This document shows, piece by piece, positions 41,801-50,217 of a DNA stretch of 56,208 nt (its first letter is position 1; each line of letters begins with the position of its first letter). The DNA is from Prochlorococcus sp. scB245a_520K10 (GTDB lineage Bacteria; Cyanobacteriota; Cyanobacteriia; PCC-6307; Cyanobiaceae). The stretch is from contig JFNU01000151.1 of the NCBI GenBank assembly GCA_000634515.1, forward strand, positions 1 through 56,208, given 5' to 3'. A model generated the notes under the pieces. The model saw nothing but the letters and a program-made list of their open reading frames with translations, ran no database searches and was not told the origin of the DNA. The translations under genes were made by a program, and so were the position numbers.

Positions 41801-42441
41801 TATTTATTATTTATCTGAAATTTACAGATATTTTCTTGATCTATATTTTTTAAAATTTCTACAAAAAATGACTTATTGATCCTAGTTCCAAATCTAGAAC
41901 TTATTTTTTTTTTGTTGACTGTTGAAATAAGCTCATGATTAAGATTCAGAAAATCATCAATCCACAAATTATCTATTACATCTTTATACAAATTATCAAT
42001 ATTGTTCTCAATATATGGATCTTGAGTTACACCTATTTCAATACTATATTCATCAATAATATTATTACAAAAAGCATGGAATGTAGTTACTTTTAACTTA
42101 TAGAATTGATTTATAAAATTATCAATTTCGTAAATTATTTTTTCCTTAGATTTATCTTTATCCTTAAAATTTAGATACCAATCCTTAAGAGTATTATCTA
42201 TCTTACTTTCATTATGACTTTGCAAATATAATTTTAAATTATGAAATCTCGAGAGTATTTTATCTCTTAATTCATAACAAGTATTTTTTGTAAAACTTAG
42301 CAAGAGTATCTCATCTGGTTTAACTTTTTTCTCCAAAACATTTCTTAAAACTATGTGAGCCAAAGTAAAACTTTTACCAGTCCCTGCACTTGCTTCTACT
42401 AATTTAAACTTATTATCTAATTTAATTTGATTAATATCCAT
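38815..42441 (-). CDS. recB: Exodeoxyribonuclease V beta subunit, RecB helicase-nuclease
   Basis: RecB supplies a 3'-to-5' UvrD-type helicase and the only nuclease of RecBCD. The 1208-residue protein begins with Walker A EASAGTGKSFTLA (17-24 for the loop). It has VDEFQDTD with GDPKQAIYKFRGGD, and motifs SLTDNYRSS, STIHSSKGLEF and YVALTRSKYK. The C-terminal nuclease is intact by motif: AGTCLHKIIERF, GCIDCVFPVGN and VIDWKSN (D-x-K). It is close to the E. coli length (about 1180). The gene is very AT-rich and free of frame breaks over 3.6 kb. Confidence 0.94.
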   Translation of the reverse strand: MDINQIKLDNKFKLVEASAGTGKSFTLAHIVLRNVLEKKVKPDEILLLSFTKNTCYELRDKILSRFHNLKLYLQSHNESKIDNTLKDWYLNFKDKDKSKEKIIYEIDNFINQFYKLKVTTFHAFCNNIIDEYSIEIGVTQDPYIENNIDNLYKDVIDNLWIDDFLNLNHELISTVNKKKISSRFGTRINKSFFVEILKNIDQENICKFQINNKYKIIDLNNYFNEFFYLNWNEFCFEWNNKGKELSLQLIELGKLIKESGGKSQIYAAKPRNDKFNQINCWIEEINKRLNSKNVIDFIYDISKDDLLSKYFYIENISKEINKHNLKLDFTKFNLLQDKIYKIKEGFFTEFVRIFTQLAYIKLIELKKSFSIFNFNDLIKTVENTFLDSEISNSNTLSKIQKRFKCVLVDEFQDTDITQWNLIKKFFNTKNHLLLCVGDPKQAIYKFRGGDIETYLDARSSAIEVFSLTDNYRSSKKLIDVLNKLYKNGLKQSKLNYSKLTSRINENINPAFKFKDVFEIVEFSKKETDIEDLVTHYIVNFILNNKEIDINKIAILTLNNSQCLDFKKKLNQFNLPCKIQNKQNIFDTEASSLLFLFIECLLNPRSLKNINLLATSKFIEIKLEDLLDDGISNNLEILINKCITWSQELREKGFLNIVNELLINYKSSSIIQDSDLNSNLFQLSEIVEIELINNDFDLNIVFNWYKNQLDHILRISTGEDFLTKDYNLQNGINLSTIHSSKGLEFEIVLCPYLSIISNKSNKIKGPLWKSNIDRNIYVNISNNYEKVEKFKLIEEEDLFKESERLIYVALTRSKYKLIVFNDLEDRNNILNNDLLNNLENINIYKSTFEVGIEKEKIKEIFSKFQTNRLNNNLWKIDNVNKKISNVFNSDQFISYSSYSSWIRKDKNIDAVINQYKDYEDNISIIKDSNFKNSKNYPNYFSYPNPLSEFPKGTIAGTCLHKIIERFEFRNDNNQELIDLIIEELNFHQIDSSLAFKVKDAILRIINISLGKELQNKKLVDIPNEYLIKELKYDLTLSYEGRNINSNDISNCFFLDHEYEFGEEYANKINDLQIMNKGFHSGCIDCVFPVGNKLEDSKWWVIDWKSNLISGGDNSVCLPRNYNYENMRNEMIKHHYPLQSHLYLLALHRLLKWRLKNYQPHKHLGGYIYLFIKGLPDFELFEKSKSEDISPGIFISKAPLKRINYLDNLF

Positions 42442-42453
42442 TTCTTTATTAAA

Positions 42454-42927
42454 TTAAACTTTGACCTCATTTTTATAAAGTAAGTAATTCTTAAATTTAT
42501 GCATTAAATATTTCTCTTCCAAGGCAATCTTAAATTTAATTATTAAAGCTAAACTTATTGTCAAAAATAAATAATAAATAGATAATTTTATTATAAAAAC
42601 TCCAATGGAAATAAATATTAAAGAATAGTACATAGGATGACGCGTAAATCGATAAATACCTGTAGTAACTAGATTGCTATTGTTTATAGGTCTTGGTAAA
42701 GGGGATAAATTTTTACCTAAATCTTTAATTGAAACTAACATTATTATGAAAGCGATTATGATAATTAAAATACCCAGGAAATAAGAAAAAGGACTTGCTT
42801 GAATTATCTGTTTTTGTGGAATAAATTCCCATTGAAAAAAATGAAGACTAATAAGAAAGAACTGTAAAAAAACAAGCATTAGATCATAAGCAGCCTTAAA
42901 AAAATTTTTTAACTGAAATTTAGACAT
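42454..42927 (-). CDS. Isoprenylcysteine carboxyl methyltransferase (ICMT)-like membrane protein
   Basis: A 157-residue membrane protein with four or five hydrophobic segments. Its C-terminal half carries LVTTGIYRFTRHPMYYSLIFISIGVFI, the R-H-P-M-Y motif found in ICMT and phospholipid methyltransferase families that bind S-adenosylmethionine. Bacterial members methylate lipids or quinone-like substrates, and the substrate here is unknown. It sits between recC and recB with 3 bp and 12 bp gaps, so it is transcribed with DNA-repair genes to which it has no obvious functional link. Confidence 0.78.
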   Translation of the reverse strand: MSKFQLKNFFKAAYDLMLVFLQFFLISLHFFQWEFIPQKQIIQASPFSYFLGILIIIIAFIIMLVSIKDLGKNLSPLPRPINNSNLVTTGIYRFTRHPMYYSLIFISIGVFIIKLSIYYLFLTISLALIIKFKIALEEKYLMHKFKNYLLYKNEVKV

Positions 42928-42930
42928 TTT

Positions 42931-45900
42931 TTATTTCTTTAATGCTTTAATTAGAGGACCATATAATCTGTATGATAATTGATCAAAATTATTATTTCCA
43001 AGAAAGAAATCTGGTTCTTTTTCATTACCAAAACAAATTTTCATTTCGATATTATCTCTTTCTCCTTTAGAAAAATTTTTATTACCGATCCATTTATCTG
43101 TAAAAGCTTTTTTTTCATTTTTTGATTTTATTTTTGCTTCTACATATTTATAAGCACTTTCTGGAGGAAGAGGTAAACATTTATCAGAATAATTTTTAAA
43201 AATATTTATGTACTCCTCCAAAATTAGATTTGATTCAATTGCTCCCGGTGATTGAATAATTTGCGATTTATAATTATTTTCTGTTCTAAAAATTACTTTA
43301 GTTCTTTTTATATTCCCCTTTAAAGAAGAAATAAAGAGTAATTTTATCCAAGCCTCAGTCAAACGACTTAAACTTAAATTCGCATTAATTAATTCAATTA
43401 CGGTGTCATCTGCGATTAAATATTCTTCTTTATTCGCATTTAACTTAACATAGATTTTATTAATCTTATTATGTTGACTCAAACTTGCGGATAGACTGCT
43501 TAATAAGTCTTTGATTTCTTTTTCTTTTGTAAAAATACTATTTTTGGGCATAATAATACCATTTTCAGCCAATTGATCATTAATATTTAATTCATTTAAA
43601 TCATCAATAATATTATGATTATCAATCTCTAGTTGCTGGATTATTTTTGTAATTAGTTGCGACTTTTGCAGATTGCTTACATACTCCTCGTCTGGATGAT
43701 GAATAAATATTTCCTTGGGAGAAATATTTTTTTTATTAAGCCAATATTTTTGTGGGGTCTTGAACCAATAAATCAATTCTGATAATTTGTAATTTTTAAT
43801 ATCAGATTTTTTTTCATTCCAATTTATATCTTTTATTAAAGAATAATTACTTTTAACAATCTTAGATTTATCAAGATCAATTATTTCATTTTTATTTAAA
43901 TCAGAATCTTTAATTATTAGTTCTCTATGGCTTTGGGTTAAGAAACTATCAAAAAAAGAAATTAACTCTTTTATAGGAAAAGAAACATCTAATTTTTTAT
44001 TGTCTTTATCATTTTTTACCCAAGTAACTATAAATTTATCTCTGCAGGTAATTAACAACTCCAGAAATGCATATTTCTCTCTTTCAAAAACAGATGGATC
44101 ACCCAAATGATATTTGTTTTTTAATAAATTAATGTTTTCACTCTTTGGTAATTTTGGATAATTAACACTATTCATATCTATTAGGAAGATAACCTTATGT
44201 GGAATATGCCTTGCATTCTCAATATCACTTACTAGGATCTTGTTGACTCGTGATTTGCTTTGATATTTAGCTTTATTTATGTAAGAAATTAATATTTCTC
44301 TAAAAACTTTTAACAAGATAAGATCATTAGGTATTAAAGGTATTGCGTAATTATCAAGAATTCTATTTATTTCACTTATTTCTAAATTGAAATTTGCATT
44401 AGAATCAGCAATACTTTTTAATATAAACTTTATCTTTTCAACCCAATTCGAGTAAGAAAAAGATCCCCTTATCAAATTAATATATTTTTTTAAATGAATT
44501 AATATTTTAACCCATTTATTCAACTCCAAACTTATATTTTTATAGCTAAATGGTTTTAAATTAAAAGTACTTAAATTTACTTCTTTGTCATAAATTAAGC
44601 CTAAAGTAATTCTATTTATACACCAATCTAGAGTATTTTTCTCTTCACCTAATCTTTCTTTATCATCTAATCCCCAATGAAACCCCGCTTGGGTAAGTAA
44701 GAAAATAATTTCATTCTTCTCAGTAATATTAAAATCAAAAATGTTCTGAGTTACTTTTTTCGAAAGAATATAATCTATTTTTTCAAGTGTAATTTTTTCA
44801 CTTGCTATTTCAGTGATGTCAATTAGAAATTCATAAATGCCTGAAGAGTCATGATTATCCTCATCAATAAAAAAATAAGGTATCTTTTCACCATTAATTA
44901 ACTCATTATTAAAGATGTACCTTAGATATGGTTTAATTAAATTAGTTTGTGGAGATAAAACAGCAATATCACTATATTTAATATTCTCGCAAGAATTTAT
45001 TATTTCTATAATTTTATTTCTTAAATATTCAAATTGACTATTCTGATTAGAATGCTCACAAAGTAATATTGAATTATCCCTTTCATTTACTATAAAATCA
45101 ACGTTATTATTATCAATTAGTCTTTTTTGTATTTGATTAAGAAGAGGAATATCTTTCTTATTATGAAAATTAGTTGTTGGGTCTATGTATATTAGATTAT
45201 TTTTTAAATTTATACCTTCCTTATAGATATTTTCCTCAATTAATTTCTGAAAGTTTGCTCCAAATTCACCAAATATTTTCTCTATATTTGTATTATTTAA
45301 ATTCAATTTACTTTCATTATCATCAAATTCCAACTCACCTTCAAGACAATTTATTCTATTCCATAAATCTTCTCCAGGAGATAATAAATACAAATTTACC
45401 TTAATAAATTTTGAAAGTTCTGAATAAAAATTAATATGTAGTTTAGATAAGTTATTATCTGAAAAAATATAAATTTGATTTGGTACTTGAAATTGAACGT
45501 TTTTAATTTTTCTTAAATTCTTTATTACTTCGATCATGTATAAACATGATGGCTTTTCAGATATCTTTTCCTCTAATAATTTATATAAAATAGGTTGCCA
45601 AAATTGATCTGAGTTTAAATTCTTAAATAGATTAGATGAATTAATTTCATATCTATTCCATTGAGCAATCATTTCAGGTCTAAAAATCAGATAATCAATA
45701 AAATTATTCGCGATCTTTTTTGTCAGATTATATATGTCTCCATCAATTGTCTTTTTATTATCCAAATATTTATTAATCCAATTTCTAAGCGGAAATGATT
45801 CTTTAAAGCTATTTAATTCTTCCAAGGAATCAATAATGCCCCATTTAATTGTCTCAAAATTCCATGCGCTCATATCAATTGCAGGGAAAAAATTTGTCAA

Positions 45901-46113
45901 TAAAGATTCGGTATACGTTGATATTGTCTTTAATTCATAAAGAGCACTTATTTTGTTTTTAATAGTTATTTGTTCACGTAACCAATTCCCCAAAAAGTAA
46001 TTGGGGACTACTATTTCTAATTTCTCATTTATAGGCGGAGGACATATTTTTAATTCCTCTGCTAACAGCTCACTAATTACTTCAATTTTATTTGACTTAT
46101 AAAGATTGAGCAA
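42931..46113 (-). CDS. recC: Exodeoxyribonuclease V gamma subunit, RecC
   Basis: RecC holds the RecBCD complex together and carries the channel where Chi sequences are read. The 1060-residue length is close to that of E. coli RecC (1122). Recognisable segments are LAEELKICPPPINEKLEIVVPNYFLGNWL at the start, and VIFLIDMNSVNYPKLPKSENINL and PSVFEREKYAFLELLITCRDKFIVTW in the second helicase-like domain. The family is poorly conserved. The call also rests on the adjoining recB and recD. It follows ycf54 by 17 bp on the same strand. Confidence 0.9.
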   Translation of the reverse strand: MLNLYKSNKIEVISELLAEELKICPPPINEKLEIVVPNYFLGNWLREQITIKNKISALYELKTISTYTESLLTNFFPAIDMSAWNFETIKWGIIDSLEELNSFKESFPLRNWINKYLDNKKTIDGDIYNLTKKIANNFIDYLIFRPEMIAQWNRYEINSSNLFKNLNSDQFWQPILYKLLEEKISEKPSCLYMIEVIKNLRKIKNVQFQVPNQIYIFSDNNLSKLHINFYSELSKFIKVNLYLLSPGEDLWNRINCLEGELEFDDNESKLNLNNTNIEKIFGEFGANFQKLIEENIYKEGINLKNNLIYIDPTTNFHNKKDIPLLNQIQKRLIDNNNVDFIVNERDNSILLCEHSNQNSQFEYLRNKIIEIINSCENIKYSDIAVLSPQTNLIKPYLRYIFNNELINGEKIPYFFIDEDNHDSSGIYEFLIDITEIASEKITLEKIDYILSKKVTQNIFDFNITEKNEIIFLLTQAGFHWGLDDKERLGEEKNTLDWCINRITLGLIYDKEVNLSTFNLKPFSYKNISLELNKWVKILIHLKKYINLIRGSFSYSNWVEKIKFILKSIADSNANFNLEISEINRILDNYAIPLIPNDLILLKVFREILISYINKAKYQSKSRVNKILVSDIENARHIPHKVIFLIDMNSVNYPKLPKSENINLLKNKYHLGDPSVFEREKYAFLELLITCRDKFIVTWVKNDKDNKKLDVSFPIKELISFFDSFLTQSHRELIIKDSDLNKNEIIDLDKSKIVKSNYSLIKDINWNEKKSDIKNYKLSELIYWFKTPQKYWLNKKNISPKEIFIHHPDEEYVSNLQKSQLITKIIQQLEIDNHNIIDDLNELNINDQLAENGIIMPKNSIFTKEKEIKDLLSSLSASLSQHNKINKIYVKLNANKEEYLIADDTVIELINANLSLSRLTEAWIKLLFISSLKGNIKRTKVIFRTENNYKSQIIQSPGAIESNLILEEYINIFKNYSDKCLPLPPESAYKYVEAKIKSKNEKKAFTDKWIGNKNFSKGERDNIEMKICFGNEKEPDFFLGNNNFDQLSYRLYGPLIKALKK

Positions 46114-46130
46114 TTTACTAAATGGTTATA

Positions 46131-46448
46131 TTACTCAACTTTAAATGGATCAATTATTTCTGCATTAGGACATTCGAATTCCCCCACAGCAACAAACTCT
46201 AAACGAAGCTTTAAGAAAGTTATAAATTTTTTATCATTCGATAAAACAACTGCTGGAGTAGATGGAATTTTTGCTTTTAGATCAGCAAATTGGGTGGTTT
46301 GTAAAAATGATGGATTTTTTAAGAGCCAAAAATCTATTTCTTTATTATTTTCTTTATAGTTCCTCATCCTCTCTTTCAAAATTTCATCAAGTGGCTCTTC
46401 AACTGTTAAAAACTTTTCACTTGCCGCAACGAAAAAGTATGTTGTCAT
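46131..46448 (-). CDS. ycf54: Ycf54, accessory protein of the Mg-protoporphyrin monomethyl ester cyclase
   Basis: Ycf54 is needed to build and stabilise the aerobic cyclase (AcsF/CycI) that forms ring E of chlorophyll. The 105-residue protein fits the family along its whole length, with TTYFFVAASEKFLTVEEPLDEILKER at the N-terminus, NNKEIDFWLLKNPSFL in the middle and FITFLKLRLEFVAVGEF near the end. No catalytic residues are expected. It lies 8 bp behind pdxJ and ahead of recC, all on the minus strand. Confidence 0.88.
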   Translation of the reverse strand: MTTYFFVAASEKFLTVEEPLDEILKERMRNYKENNKEIDFWLLKNPSFLQTTQFADLKAKIPSTPAVVLSNDKKFITFLKLRLEFVAVGEFECPNAEIIDPFKVE

Positions 46449-46456
46449 TTTGAAAT

Positions 46457-47173
46457 TTAATTTGATGTGATAAGGGACTTCATTTCACGTACAGACTTTT
46501 CTAATCCTATCGCTAAAGCCCTTGCAACAATACTATGACCTATGTTCAACTCGTTCATATTGTTAATTGATGCAATTTTTTTAACATTATTATAGTTCAG
46601 GCCATGACCAGCATTAACAACTAATCCAAGGTCATTTGCTAAATGTGTAGACTCTATAATCCTTTGTAACTCTTTGTGCTGTTCGTAACCTGTTAGTTCA
46701 GCATATTTACCAGTATGTAATTCTATAAAGTTAAATCCTATCTCTTTAGAGCAATTAATCTGTTCACCAAGAGGATCAATAAATGCACTCACTTCAATAT
46801 TTGAATCTTTTAAATTCTCAACAAAATTCTTAAGATAATTAACATTAACTTTTACATCTAAGCCTCCTTCTGTAGTAACTTCCTCTCTTTTTTCAGGTAC
46901 TAGCGTTACGTAATCTGGGACAAGTTTTTTAGCAATTTCTAACATTTCTTTTGTAGCAGCCATCTCTAAATTTAGTTTTGTTTTTATAGTTTCTTTCAAA
47001 AGGAATACGTCCCTATCTTGTATATGCCTTCTATCCTCTCTTAGATGAACAGTGATCGAATCTGCTCCTCCTAATTCAGCTAAAAAAGCAAACTGTACAG
47101 GGTCAGGCTCTATTGTTTTCCTTGCTTGCCTTACATTTGCAATATGGTCAATGTTTACTCCTAAAGTGGTCAT
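46457..47173 (-). CDS. pdxJ: Pyridoxine 5'-phosphate synthase
   Basis: PdxJ condenses 1-deoxyxylulose 5-phosphate with 3-amino-2-oxopropyl phosphate to make pyridoxine phosphate. The 238-residue TIM-barrel protein begins with the signature LGVNIDHIANVRQARKT. It also has SITVHLREDRRHIQDRD, the catalytic EKREEVTTEGGLDV (Glu and His region), IELHTGKYA and VNAGHGLNYNNV. All are intact. It leads the minus-strand run pdxJ-ycf54-recC-ICMT-recB-recD and is divergent from plsC, with a 92 bp shared upstream region. Confidence 0.96.
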   Translation of the reverse strand: MTTLGVNIDHIANVRQARKTIEPDPVQFAFLAELGGADSITVHLREDRRHIQDRDVFLLKETIKTKLNLEMAATKEMLEIAKKLVPDYVTLVPEKREEVTTEGGLDVKVNVNYLKNFVENLKDSNIEVSAFIDPLGEQINCSKEIGFNFIELHTGKYAELTGYEQHKELQRIIESTHLANDLGLVVNAGHGLNYNNVKKIASINNMNELNIGHSIVARALAIGLEKSVREMKSLITSN

Positions 47174-47265
47174 AATTTAAAAATCTTATTTTTAGACAAT
47201 CTAGTAACCGCCCAATAATAGCTAATAAAAAATTACAAACACTTAAATTATTAATATATAGTAAG

Positions 47266-47946
47266 TTGAATTTGAAGAAAAAATCCGTAGATATTTTTTA
47301 TAGAATCAACCCAGTATTGGGATTCTTAGCAATGTTCGTTACTCAGGACATTGTTTTAAGGTTTTTTTTTAGTAAAAAGAAAATAATCAATAATGGGTTT
47401 TCGATCCCTACAAACTCCTCTATTATTTTGGCTCCAACCCATAGATCAAGATGGGATGGCTTAATCCTCACTATGGCAATGGGCAGAAGAGTAACTAACA
47501 AAGATTGTAGGTTTATGGTTACTAATTCCGAAATGAGAGGGATACAAGGTTGGTTTTTAAAAAGACTTGGATGTTTTTCGATAAATCAACTATCACCATC
47601 TCTCTCAACATTAAGATATGCAATTAATCTTATAGAAAAAGAGGAACAACTAGTTGTTTTCCCCGAAGGGAAAATTAATAGATACGGTAAAAAGTTAGTC
47701 CTTAAAGAAGGTTTATACAGATTAGCGCTATTAGCCACAAAAAAAACAAACTCAATAACTATACTTCCAATCGGAATTGCCTATAGCGAAGTATCCCCGA
47801 AATTTAGGAGCGAATTTTGTTTGTCATTTGGACAACCGATTGTAATGAATGATTATTTAAACACAACTATAGAAGAATTTAATAAATTTCTATATGAAAA
47901 AATGACAATTGAGGAAGAAATAGCGTTAAAGAATGTCGGTAGATGA
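47266..47946 (+). CDS. plsC: 1-acyl-sn-glycerol-3-phosphate acyltransferase family protein
   Basis: PlsC-type enzymes add the second acyl chain to lysophosphatidate at the membrane. The 226-residue protein has the catalytic H-x4-D motif in APTHRSRWDGLIL and the phosphate-binding VVFPEGKINRYGK, plus an N-terminal hydrophobic stretch. The start used is TTG, since no ATG is near. A second TTG lies two codons on. This gene and cdsA, in the same window, provide consecutive steps of phospholipid synthesis, but they are not linked. Confidence 0.85.
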   Translation: MNLKKKSVDIFYRINPVLGFLAMFVTQDIVLRFFFSKKKIINNGFSIPTNSSIILAPTHRSRWDGLILTMAMGRRVTNKDCRFMVTNSEMRGIQGWFLKRLGCFSINQLSPSLSTLRYAINLIEKEEQLVVFPEGKINRYGKKLVLKEGLYRLALLATKKTNSITILPIGIAYSEVSPKFRSEFCLSFGQPIVMNDYLNTTIEEFNKFLYEKMTIEEEIALKNVGR

Positions 47947-47989
47947 ATCCGTCATAAGTTAGTATTAATTTTAATAATTCAATGAGAAT

Positions 47990-48505
47990 ATGAATTTCTT
48001 AAAATTAATCCCAATTTTATTAATATTTTTTGGAAATTTTCCATATAAAAATTTAGTTCATGCAGAAGTTAAGAATCCAAAAGACTATAAAGTACTTTCA
48101 AATGATAATAAAAAACTATCTATCTCAAACGTAGAGTATTACTTAACACAAGGCGATAAATTTATAAAAAATGGTGATTTTGATAAAGCTAAGGATTCTT
48201 ATTTAAATGCAAGAAAATTAGCAAAGCAACTCGCATCTTTTTATTCCGATCTAAATACATCCTTTAAAGGCGTTGATGCAAGAATACCAAAAGAAATGCA
48301 AATAAAAGGTAAGGAAACATTACAAATTTTGGCAGAATCTAATAAAAGATTGGCGTCTCTTTACATAAAAGATGAAAAACCAGATGTAGCAGTACCTTTA
48401 CTTGTTGAAACGATTAGAATAATGTCACCCGATAGCAAAGAAGGTAGAGAGGCTTATGAAAGATTGATTCAACTAGGATTTGTTGAGACAAAATATAAGG
48501 GATGA
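47990..48505 (+). CDS. Secreted TPR-like hypothetical protein
   Basis: A 171-residue protein with an N-terminal signal-like segment (LKLIPILLIFFGNFPYKNLVHAE) and a helical mature part. SNVEYYLTQGDKFIKNGDFDKAKDSYLNARKLAKQLA and the later KRLASLYIKDEKPDVAVPLLVETIRIMS look like two tetratricopeptide-type helix pairs. This suggests a protein-protein interaction role in the periplasm or lumen. No specific function is known to me. It precedes bolA by 12 bp on the same strand. Confidence 0.7.
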   Translation: MNFLKLIPILLIFFGNFPYKNLVHAEVKNPKDYKVLSNDNKKLSISNVEYYLTQGDKFIKNGDFDKAKDSYLNARKLAKQLASFYSDLNTSFKGVDARIPKEMQIKGKETLQILAESNKRLASLYIKDEKPDVAVPLLVETIRIMSPDSKEGREAYERLIQLGFVETKYKG

Positions 48506-48517
48506 TTAAAATTAATC

Positions 48518-48748
48518 ATGATTACTAAAACAGAAGTTATTAATTTAATAACCAAAAAATTACCAAGTTCCCAAGTTTTTGTTGAAAACATAAAGGGAAA
48601 TGATCATTTGCAGGTTACCGTCATTGCGTCTGAATTCCATGGATTATCATTAGTTAAACAACACCAGCTAGTTTATTCTGCTTTAAAAGAAGAGTTAGCT
48701 TCAGAGGCTATTCATGCTCTGGCATTAAAAACAGGAACACCAAATTAA
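48518..48748 (+). CDS. bolA: BolA-family protein
   Basis: A 76-residue BolA-type protein (KH-like fold). The invariant histidine region is seen in HLQVTVIASEFHGLSLVKQHQLVYSAL, matching the family signature. BolA proteins form Fe-S-bridged complexes with monothiol CGFS glutaredoxins, and such a gene follows 3 bp downstream. This neighbourhood strongly supports both assignments and suggests a role in Fe-S sensing or transfer. Confidence 0.93.
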   Translation: MITKTEVINLITKKLPSSQVFVENIKGNDHLQVTVIASEFHGLSLVKQHQLVYSALKEELASEAIHALALKTGTPN

Positions 48749-48751
48749 ATT

Positions 48752-49075
48752 ATGGACAACTTAACAAAAAACAAGATACAAAAACTCATTGAATCTAATC
48801 CATTGATGGTATTTATGAAAGGCACTAAATTAATGCCTCAATGTGGTTTTTCTAACAACGTAGTTCAAATACTTAATTCATTAGGGGTGGAATTTAGTAC
48901 TTTTGATGTTTTAAGCGATTTCGAGGTCAGAGAAGGTATCAAAGAATATTCTGATTGGCCAACCATTCCACAAGTGTACTTAAAAGGAGAATTTCTTGGC
49001 GGATCAGATATTCTTATCGAAATGTACAATTCAGGGGCTTTAAAAGAAAAGATAGAAATTGAATTAGCGTCTTAA
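48752..49075 (+). CDS. grxD: Monothiol glutaredoxin (CGFS type)
   Basis: A 107-residue Grx4/GrxD-type glutaredoxin. The active site [14 protein letters not shown] has the single cysteine (Cys31) of the CGFS class. MKGTKLM precedes it, and [24 protein letters not shown] provides the cis-proline and glutathione-binding GGSD. These proteins bind a glutathione-ligated 2Fe-2S cluster and pass it on or form heterodimers with BolA. It is co-transcribed with bolA. Confidence 0.95.
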   Translation: MDNLTKNKIQKLIESNPLMVFMKGTKLMPQCGFSNNVVQILNSLGVEFSTFDVLSDFEVREGIKEYSDWPTIPQVYLKGEFLGGSDILIEMYNSGALKEKIEIELAS

Positions 49076-49123
49076 GACAATTAGTAAGTATAAATACTGA
49101 TTAAGTTAATAAAAATTAATATT

Positions 49124-49393
49124 TTAAATCTTTTTTTTATCAAAAAAACCTTTATTTTCATCCCCCTCTGGATCAATAAAACTTGATGGATCTAATATCC
49201 ATCTTTCTATTAATCTTTCTAATTTCTCTTGGTCTCTCTGCTCTAAACTATTGCAATTCCTTAAAGCTTGAAGATAACCATCACTATATAATTTAAGATC
49301 AGATGGCGGATGAAATCGAGTAACTAAGTCTTGGCAACTATCGCAAATTGATTGAAAATGACGAATTGCTTTAGGATTTTCAAATGATGTCAT
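49124..49393 (-). CDS. Small conserved cyanobacterial protein (DUF6761-like)
   Basis: An 89-residue soluble protein. Its core, AIRHFQSICDSCQDLVTRFHPPSDLKLYSDGYLQALRNCNSLEQRDQEKLERLIERWI and DPSSF, resembles a short helical family conserved in cyanobacteria (DUF6761 as far as I recall). No function is known. It stands alone between two plus-strand genes, converging on grxD with an AT-rich 48 bp gap. Confidence 0.65.
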   Translation of the reverse strand: MTSFENPKAIRHFQSICDSCQDLVTRFHPPSDLKLYSDGYLQALRNCNSLEQRDQEKLERLIERWILDPSSFIDPEGDENKGFFDKKKI

Positions 49394-49479
49394 AATTCGA
49401 TAGATTCTGATTTTTATTTAGCATTTGTTATACCTTATTAAGGATGATAAAAAATTGCCTGGCCCAACAGTAATTAAGA

Positions 49480-50217
49480 ATGCAATCAACTGAGCAAATC
49501 TTAGCTTCAACTCCTGGCAGTTCACAATTGCCTATGAGCTCACAAACTCCTTCAAGAGTTCTAGTTGTTGAACCTCACCCCACACTTAGAACTGTGCTTG
49601 TACAACGACTTCGTCAAGATGGTCACCTTGCGGCAGCAGTTGGATCGGCTGCAGAAGCAGTGGATTTATGCAGAGAACAGTCGCCTGATTTATTAGTAAG
49701 TGCAGAAATCCTTGAGCAGAATACTGCAATGAGACTCGCTCAACAATTAGGTTGTTCAGTTATTGTTTTGACTGCAAGATCAGGCGTGGAAGCATTAGTT
49801 AACCTTTTAGATGAAGGAGCTGATGACGTTCTCAGAAAACCATTTGGATTAGAAGAACTTGCTGCAAGATGTAGAACTCTCTTAAAAAGAGGAAGAATAG
49901 GCTTACAAGAAAAAGTTGAAGTTGGACCTTTGGAAGTTCATCTTCTTTTAAGACAAGTCACACTAAGCGAGAAGCCTGTAGAATTAAGCCCAAGAGAGTT
50001 TGCACTGCTCTGCGCTCTGTTGATGCCACCTGGTATGGTAAGAAGTCGTCAAGAGCTTCTAAGGATGGCCTGGCCTCCTTTCAGTGGAGGTCCAAGATCT
50101 GTAGATACTCAAGTCCTAACATTGAGAAGAAAGTTAGAACAGGCCGGATTAGGAGAAGGTGGAGGTATAACAACTGTAAGACAACAAGGTTACAGATTTA
50201 GTATTGATAATATTTAA
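49480..50217 (+). CDS. Atypical OmpR-family response regulator lacking the phosphoacceptor Asp
   Basis: A 245-residue protein with a receiver-like domain (about 25-140) and an intact OmpR-type winged helix (about 150-243, with ELSPREFALLCALL, RSVDTQVLTLRRKL and TTVRQQGYRF). In the receiver, the acidic pair is Glu31-Pro32 and the phosphoacceptor position reads SPDLLVSAEIL, with Ala75 where Asp is expected. Thr98 and Lys120 are kept. It should therefore act without normal phosphorylation. It has fewer AT-biased codons than its neighbours. The target genes are unknown. A second Met at residue 19 is an alternative start. Confidence 0.88.
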   Translation: MQSTEQILASTPGSSQLPMSSQTPSRVLVVEPHPTLRTVLVQRLRQDGHLAAAVGSAAEAVDLCREQSPDLLVSAEILEQNTAMRLAQQLGCSVIVLTARSGVEALVNLLDEGADDVLRKPFGLEELAARCRTLLKRGRIGLQEKVEVGPLEVHLLLRQVTLSEKPVELSPREFALLCALLMPPGMVRSRQELLRMAWPPFSGGPRSVDTQVLTLRRKLEQAGLGEGGGITTVRQQGYRFSIDNI

